Of a stretch of 64,000 nucleotides of DNA, positions 58,191-64,000 are shown piece by piece. The DNA lies in the NCBI GenBank assembly GCA_964023275.1, contig OZ029916.1, positions 13,942,607 to 14,006,606 on the forward strand, written 5' to 3'. How positions within the stretch are numbered: the first letter of the stretch is position 1; every line of letters begins with the position of its first letter. This DNA is from Norana najaformis. Its lineage: Eukaryota > Annelida > Clitellata > Crassiclitellata > Hormogastridae. Below the pieces are notes generated by a model. That model did no database searches, was not told the origin of the DNA, and worked only from the letters and a program-made list of their open reading frames with translations. Made by a program: the position numbers and the translations under genes.

Positions 58191-58674
58191 AAATTTGCAT
58201 TGGTCCATATTAATAGGCACAAGCAAAGACAAAAGTGCAGACAGCAATTCATCTGAATCTTGATGTCCGTAATCCAACCAAAGATGAACTGCGTAAGTAA
58301 TTAGTTAAAAACTTTGTCCATTTAAGACTGATATTTTCAAGTAATATTTTGAAAACTTTGTCCATCTCAGGCCTGATATTTTCAGCCTTCTGCTTCATTG
58401 TGTTACCTTGTACTTAACAAAAACAAGGTCCAAAGTTCAGGACTTGCTCTTGTCCAGTTGCAAAAGTGTCATTTAATCTGTAAACAGGAATTACTGAACA
58501 GTTAAGCACTAGGTTTTGGAATAACCAGCAATTTATATTTACTCTTTCTGCAATTCTAATTTTTCTTGCAATTTTTTTATTCATTTAGTGCCATGACTTT
58601 CCTATGTCTTCTTGTATGTTATTATCCATACTTATTTAGCAATAGGCAATATCTAATCTAATCTGTTGACTTCT
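58191..58674. other. Unassigned sequence
   Basis: ACTTTGTCCATYTNAGNCTGATATTTTCA is duplicated at 58,311-58,340 and 58,353-58,385. Nothing else is recognised. Confidence 0.5.
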
Positions 58675-59400
58675 GTAGCACCGTTATCATAATGGCCAAG
58701 GCATCAAATGATGGTCGCTTCAAATAAAATCGTAATCAAGATCATAATTTATTGGTGAAGCCATGTCAAATTCTGGTAAGTCAGAGAAACCATAAGTTAG
58801 GCTACTGTAGGCAAGCATGTTGTAACACAAGTCTTAAGTTTAGGCTACTGTAGGCAAGCATGTTGTAACACAAGTCTTAAGTTTAGGCTACTGTAGGCAA
58901 GCATGTTGTAACACAAGTCTTAAGTTTAGGCTACTATAGGCAAGCATGTTGTAACACAAGTCTTAAGTTTAGAACTGAAAGGAAATCAGACAGAATGAAA
59001 TGAACTGGGCAGCGAATTGGAAAGTTTAGGACTAGCTACTGAAAATGCCCCAAGAATCCAACACTGTTCTGGTACAAGGCACAGCAAAAGTCAGTGTCGA
59101 TTGATCAGGTGCAATATTTATTGGTTTGAGGGTTGAGCATGGATTGGCGATAGGTCAGCTGATTTAAACATGTAGTGGTTTGTGAACTAAGAGAAAGAGT
59201 CCAGACTGGATTCTCTGCTCAGTGGGCAGCCAGTGCAATGAATGCAACATTGGCATAATATGCTGGTATTTAGGAGTCTTTGTTATGGCTCTGGCAAGAG
59301 TTTTCAGCCATATGTAGTTTGTGCATATCTCCTTTAGTGATGCCAAATACAAGTGAGTTACAGTAGTCAGTCAAGTCTGCTAGAAACCAATGCATTAGCT
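58675..59400 (-). mobile_element. CR1/L2-like LINE C-terminus with internal tandem repeat
   Basis: The minus strand gives WLKTLARAITKTPKYQHIMP then LHSLHWLPTEQRIQ (the LHWLPxxxRIxYK box, 59,200-59,330). It ends with GATAACGGTGCTACAGAAGTC at 58,675. The 43-bp array lies between. Confidence 0.75.
58799..58970. repeat. 43-bp tandem repeat, four copies
   Basis: AGGCTACTGTAGGCAAGCAT starts the unit at 58,799, 58,842, 58,885 and 58,928. Copies differ by one or two bases, so the array is young. It sits inside the LINE fragment at 58,675-59,400. Confidence 0.95.
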
Positions 59401-60775
59401 AGTACGATCAAGAATATTAGGGCTGCATATGCATAGGAGATTGGTTATAGTCTTACAAGAACAAAATCCATTTGAAAGTGTGTCAGGCTGTTAGGATTTA
59501 GTTTCAAAACATCTTTGACTAAAGTTTTTATAATACTGGCCAGCGTATTCCTGTCCTACAGATAAAATCACTACATTTCTAATGAACCATTCATAATACA
59601 TTGAGTGACCAAAGGTGCTGCACACAGTCAGGGCAAACTAATTTGAACTCTTATCCAGTTACATGTTTTTGTTTCTTAATGATGCACACAGACATCCACA
59701 GTTCACAGTCATAACCTTCTTGTGCACTTTAGCTGGTTTAAATGTAATTCTTATGCGTAATAGAACAGAAGCTATCATCAGTTAGATTGCCCGTGGGAGC
59801 CCAAAAGCAGAAAGTTTGTGCTTTTGGGTTCCCATTTGATGCAAAATGCACTGATCGGGTAATTACTATAATCTTTTAATGTGATCTGATGCTCAATAAC
59901 TGGCCAGTAAATAAAAATGAAAAGTGATCTGTTGGAAAAGACAGACATATGATTGTCATTTAATGTAACAATAGGTTTTTCGACAGCATAATTGTACACA
60001 TTAATTTTATCTGCTAAGGAAAGAATTTCAATGCTAAGCTTCATAGTCACAGATATACTAAGAAATATAAAATGGCAGCTCCTATTAGAGTGGAAATGCT
60101 GCGTGTAACGGCTAACCTTGCCATCTTGGCATTCCTGTAATGCGGCGTTGGTTTGTGAAGGTAGGTGTAAGTGGTGCACAAGAAATATAATGTTGTATTA
60201 GTATTGTATGTGTATTAATTGTAAAAACGAAATTTCAAATGATTTTCAGAGCTCTACATGACTTGTGTTTTTTGCCTTGAAATCCAGTGTTTCAGTGTAC
60301 ATTTTAGAACAAGATCTGCAGAAGGAGATATGGAACTTCATGTGTCTAAAACAAAAAAGAATTGCTAGTTAATTGCTACTTGCTGTTGCCCTTTTGCATG
60401 TTCTTCACATTACAAAATGTGACATGTCATTGCATTAAATTACCCAGTAAAAATCTCGATGAAATGGTGATATTAACTTTGCTGAATATTGCTCCAAAAG
60501 TTACATGAAGATCTCATTAGACACTTGCTGACTGTAACTGATGTTATAGGGACACAGGGAGCAACAAGTTTTGTTTTTTAAAAAAGAGAAATAGTTTATG
60601 TGCTACTCACTAATTATGTGCATTACTGTGAAGCTAAGCAGAATACTTCCACTGAACATTTATAAAAGAGGCACAACAGACAGTTTTGACTTTAGAGAAA
60701 TATACACAGTCTAAATGTCATTTGTCAGAATAACCTCAGCCGCATTCTTTTATATAAAGTTACATACAGTTATGT
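59401..60775. other. Unassigned sequence
   Basis: A minus-strand frame of 133 codons at 59,778-60,179 has no recognisable domain. No splice context supports it. Confidence 0.35.
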
Positions 60776-60779
60776 ATAC

Positions 60780-61895
60780 AAAGCATCCTCAGTTGACCAT
60801 CAAAGCATCCTTAGTTTACCAGCATTCTCGGTTGACCATCACCTCTGTGCTGATGACACACCCAACTGTTCATGTCTTTCTCTCCAAATTGTTTCACCAG
60901 CTCCATAGACCATCTATGTGATGTGATCAAATCCCGTCCTGGATGACATCCATTCTCCCGTGTCTCAACCCCCATCTAAAACCGAATTCATACTTATGGG
61001 CCTACACGACCAGCTCAAGAAAATTTTCAGCTGTTTCATCTCCCTTTGCCTGGACTTTGCCTCTATTCATGCCTTTAATACTAATTCTTCTGTCCTTAAC
61101 TTAGATGTAATATTCAAGCAAAACCTCAGCTTCTCTGATTCGATCACTCGTCTTTCTCACTCTTGCATCATGCATACCATGACCTTTGCAGAATCTGCAC
61201 TGTACTTCAGAACCGCATCTACCATCGCCACATCCATAGTTCATACTAAACTAGAGTGCTGCAATTCACTTTTCGTGAATAAAGACACCACCCAAATAAA
61301 CCACCTTCATGCTATCCAGAATGCTGTTGCCATTTCATCACTCCTGTCCTCAAATTGCTTCACTGGCTTAAAATACTTGAATGAATAGAGTACAAAGTCC
61401 TATCACTTACTGTCTTCAATCCTGTCAACTCAGTTATTTACAGTCCAATCACTCCGTTCCACCCGCCCCTCTTTGGCCCTAACAATTCTTCCATCATCTG
61501 ATCCTTAAAATTTGGAAATTGCTCTATAGCCATACCTGTTCCATCTCTCTGAAATAAACTCCCACCAGAATTAGGACAATTATCCGACTCATCCTATGAA
61601 CTCATCAACACTTCACCCCTTTTTAATCTTTGCACATGTCTTTCAATCAAAATTTAAAGCCTTCCTCTTCCATAAATCCTGTCCTGATTCCTCCTCTTCC
61701 AATTACCTGTCTTGGAGCTTCAATTCTAAGCCCCATTCGCCATATCCACCTGACCCTTGAATCTTGATCTGAAACCAAATCTGACCCTTTCTGCCAATCG
61801 ATTTCGTTTTGACTGAGTGCCTGTGAATAAGCTGATTCCCATGACTTAACATATCTTGGAGCTGTAGATATCTTGACATTACAGTTATAGTTTAA
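60780..61895 (+). mobile_element. L2-like LINE, RT to 3' end (GATTAC-tail family)
   Basis: Plus strand across frames: VDH-LHADDT-like region near 60,840, LNPHLKPNSYLWAYTTSSRK, SIVHTKLECCNSLF, a decayed WNKLPPE-type box near 61,550, the family 3' UTR (CGATTTCGTTTTGACTGAGTGCC) and GGAGCTGTAGATATCTTGACATTACAG. It is the longest copy of this family in the window, dead by many stops. Confidence 0.85.
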
Positions 61896-62524
61896 TCTAG
61901 CAACCAAGCATTTTACCAAAAGTCTTGAGACCAAGAGACTAAGCTTCCTCTATAGAAACTTGATCTCAATTGGACTCAAGTAGAGATGTTTGCGATGAAA
62001 AGCCTGTAAGGCAGTTCTATGAATAGAATAGTGCTTGTAAGATGTGGCATATTATTGCTAAGTCATTGTTTGATTCACTGTTGAAATTCGGATTGAAACT
62101 CAACTCTGTTGACTGCTGCATTTCTCCAGTCAGTTGTCTATCTCCATTTGCTGCAGCTTTCAAGTATTTCTACTGGTTTACAGAGATCTGTTATGTGTAT
62201 TATATTTTGACCCGGAAGTAGAAATAGTATCAAACATGATATCATTCGTTGAAAAGTTTGTAAGAAATTAGCTTCACTGATAATTTTTCTTGAAGATGCA
62301 GTAGAAAGTGTTCATTAGCATTTCGTTACTTTACAAAGGAGAACAACCCTGCACACGTAAGAGACCAACCGTAAAGGGACTCTAGCTTAAATTCACTAGC
62401 TTAAATTCATTAGGTGCTGAATTTGTACTCAAGTGTAGAATGTAGGTGAGAATCCGATAGCATTGGTCCCATGATCGTTGTGGAGAATTTTCTAATATTT
62501 GTGACCTTGCATGAGAAAAGGATA

Positions 62525-62762
62525 TACACTTCTTTTCCAGAAATCTTATCCTGATTCTTCCTCTTCCCCTCATCTCTCTTCTCGCTTCAATTTCAAACAG
62601 CATCCACCGTAGCCGTCCGACTGTCTGAGTGCCTGACTCCTGGATCTTGACCCTTTTGCCTATCGATTTTGTTTTGACTGAGCGCCTGTGAATAAGCTGG
62701 TTCCCGCGACTTAGCTTTTGTTGAGCGCTGTAGAAAGCTCGAGATTACGATTACGATTACGA
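62525..62762 (+). mobile_element. GATTAC-family LINE 3' end, best-preserved terminus
   Basis: It begins in the C-terminal codons and ends GTAGAAAGCTCGAGATTACGATTACGATTACGAT, showing that the tail is an array of GATTAC units. Confidence 0.85.
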
Positions 62763-63689
62763 TACCAAAGTCAGCAAGACTCAAAAATGAGTTTAATACT
62801 GCCCTGGATGGGGCTGGAAGTGCTGAATAATTAGGTTAAAACTGAATGTTCCATTACATATAGTAAAAAGGTTACAATAGTTTAAAGATGGAGGTATATT
62901 CATGGCTACTTTTGAGAAATCGCGAATTAAAGTTTACCATAACTATAACTCAACCTATGTTGCTGTGCTTAGGAGTAGTGAATGTTTATGAGAATTGAAA
63001 ATTCGAGCATATTCATACATCTCTGAGGCTGTCATTAATAAAATCGCCATAAAAAACTGGTTAAGAAAAATATTTACTTGACTTGTTCATTTGCATAATA
63101 ATCAAATGGAAAGGAAGGATTTGTGTGACTGATCCCTCCCCTAGGAGGTATTAATTCCAGCCAGAAGGAGAGAGGGAGATAATTATTGATGTACATGGGA
63201 CTTATTGAATTATGTTTTGTTTGCAGGGCATCAAAATAAAATTAACAAAAAATACTTATGTCAGTCACATCTGTATGTACAAAGTCTTTACGAAATTTTC
63301 CTGTCGATCTTTTATCATGTTTGTGCAGTTTGATGTGTAGTGAAAGAAGTCATCAAAAGTGGAAGTGGAAGGAGCAATTTGTTTTTAAAGTGATACATAA
63401 GTAGTCTGAATGGCATCTTAATGAGGCTATCATTATTTAAAATACCTAGGGTGTGGCAAAACAGTTCTTAGCTAGTCAGTAGCCAGCTGATAGTTGAATA
63501 GCATGTTGATGTGATGTAACTAAGTGCTTCAATCAAGAGCTTGTCAGTGTAATATTGTGGGAAGGGATATATTAACATTTGAGTAGTGCAGCTGAATTAA
63601 TATGTTTTGCAGTAGAACTTGACTGCCTTGTGACATGGCACCAGCGGTATTTGAAAATCTTCCAGATATATGAATTATTTGGTCCTTCC
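62763..63689. other. Unassigned AT-rich sequence
   Basis: No gene or element recognised. Confidence 0.4.
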
Positions 63690-63797
63690 AAATGCGTGAG
63701 AAATTTTCTGATTTATTTATACACCTGAACATTGCACCTGTAAATAATCTGGTTCCCACAATGTAGCTTTCTTTGGGTGCCATAGAAATCTCGAGTT
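63690..63797 (+). mobile_element. GATTAC-family LINE 3' terminus (decayed)
   Basis: TGTAAATAATCTGGTTCCCA and GGGTGCCATAGAAATCTCGAG match the end of the family's 3' UTR; the tail is lost. Confidence 0.6.
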
Positions 63798-64000
63798 AGC
63801 TCTTCATGGTGCCTTTGAGGTAGGGAACAACATAGAGGGAAATTTTGTTTTGTCTGAATTCAACATTAATGTTATAGGTGTGAACTCTTATTTGTTTTCA
63901 CTCTGTGCAGCTGGCCTACTGCATGGGCAGCAACATGTGGGCCTATGCTCTGGTCCATACAAGATTGTACATCTTTAGGCCTAAACTAAATGGCTGTAAA
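63798..64000. other. Unassigned window end
   Basis: A possible splice acceptor (TTTTCACTCTGTGCAG) lies at 63,897-63,912 and the following frame is open to the window end, but it has no recognisable motif. Confidence 0.25.

Noticed and set aside
59778..60179. 133-codon minus-strand frame
   Set aside because: No domain, no splice context and AT-rich codons; a chance frame is more likely.
63897..64000. Possible third exon of the plus-strand membrane-protein gene
   Set aside because: There is an acceptor-like sequence and an open frame to the window edge, but no Gly-X-Y, TNF or other motif supports it.
1..64000. CRISPR arrays, bacterial operons, functional tRNA or rRNA genes
   Set aside because: None found. 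The tRNA-like segments lack closed acceptor stems, and all tandem arrays lack the spacer pattern of CRISPR.

Overview
This is invertebrate animal genomic DNA: AT-rich, with long introns and a very high load of decayed retrotransposons and DNA transposons. The phylum cannot be fixed from the sequence. There is no sign of bacterial gene organisation. The element types (L2/CR1-like LINEs, hAT elements, tRNA-derived SINEs, multicopy transposon-like genes) and an apparent excess of the palindrome TAGGCCTA would fit a marine invertebrate, but that is only inference.

The one gene that can be read from end to end is on the minus strand. It is a polypeptide N-acetylgalactosaminyltransferase (GALNT family, Golgi mucin-type O-glycosylation). 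Eleven coding exons lie between 42,880 (start codon) and 14,459 (stop codon). Every junction is GT-AG and every phase agrees, giving a 664-residue protein: membrane anchor, stem, GT-A catalytic domain, and ricin-type lectin domain with three repeats. A probable 5' non-coding exon ends at 46,536.

A second, incomplete gene starts on the plus strand at 49,587. Exon 1 encodes a type II membrane anchor and a short predicted coil. A phase-compatible second exon at 54,406-54,516 carries a furin-type site. The layout resembles an ectodysplasin/TNF-like ligand or a transmembrane collagen. Its 3' part would lie beyond the window.

Layout. 1-4,500: mostly unassigned sequence with a 186-bp tandem array whose unit is a multiple of three. 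4,535-7,480: two same-strand copies of one LINE, each ending in its own trinucleotide tail, then L2-like fragments. 7,500-14,250: hAT remnant, SINEs and tandem repeats. 14,255-46,700: the GALNT gene, whose introns hold LINE fragments, a foldback-like element, a hAT element with readable terminal inverted repeats, and two transposon-like genes. One of these is a nearly intact long ORF antisense in intron 4. The other is a broken gene inside a 2.2-kb element with TTAGGGTGGTCCTTAT inverted ends in intron 3. 46,700-64,000: the second gene and a dense field of LINE fragments, including a clear nested insertion.

At least eight fragments end in a shared 3' motif (CTCGAGATTACGATTACG-like) and mark one abundant L2-like family. 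The host genes and the mobile elements show no functional link beyond the elements sitting in introns.
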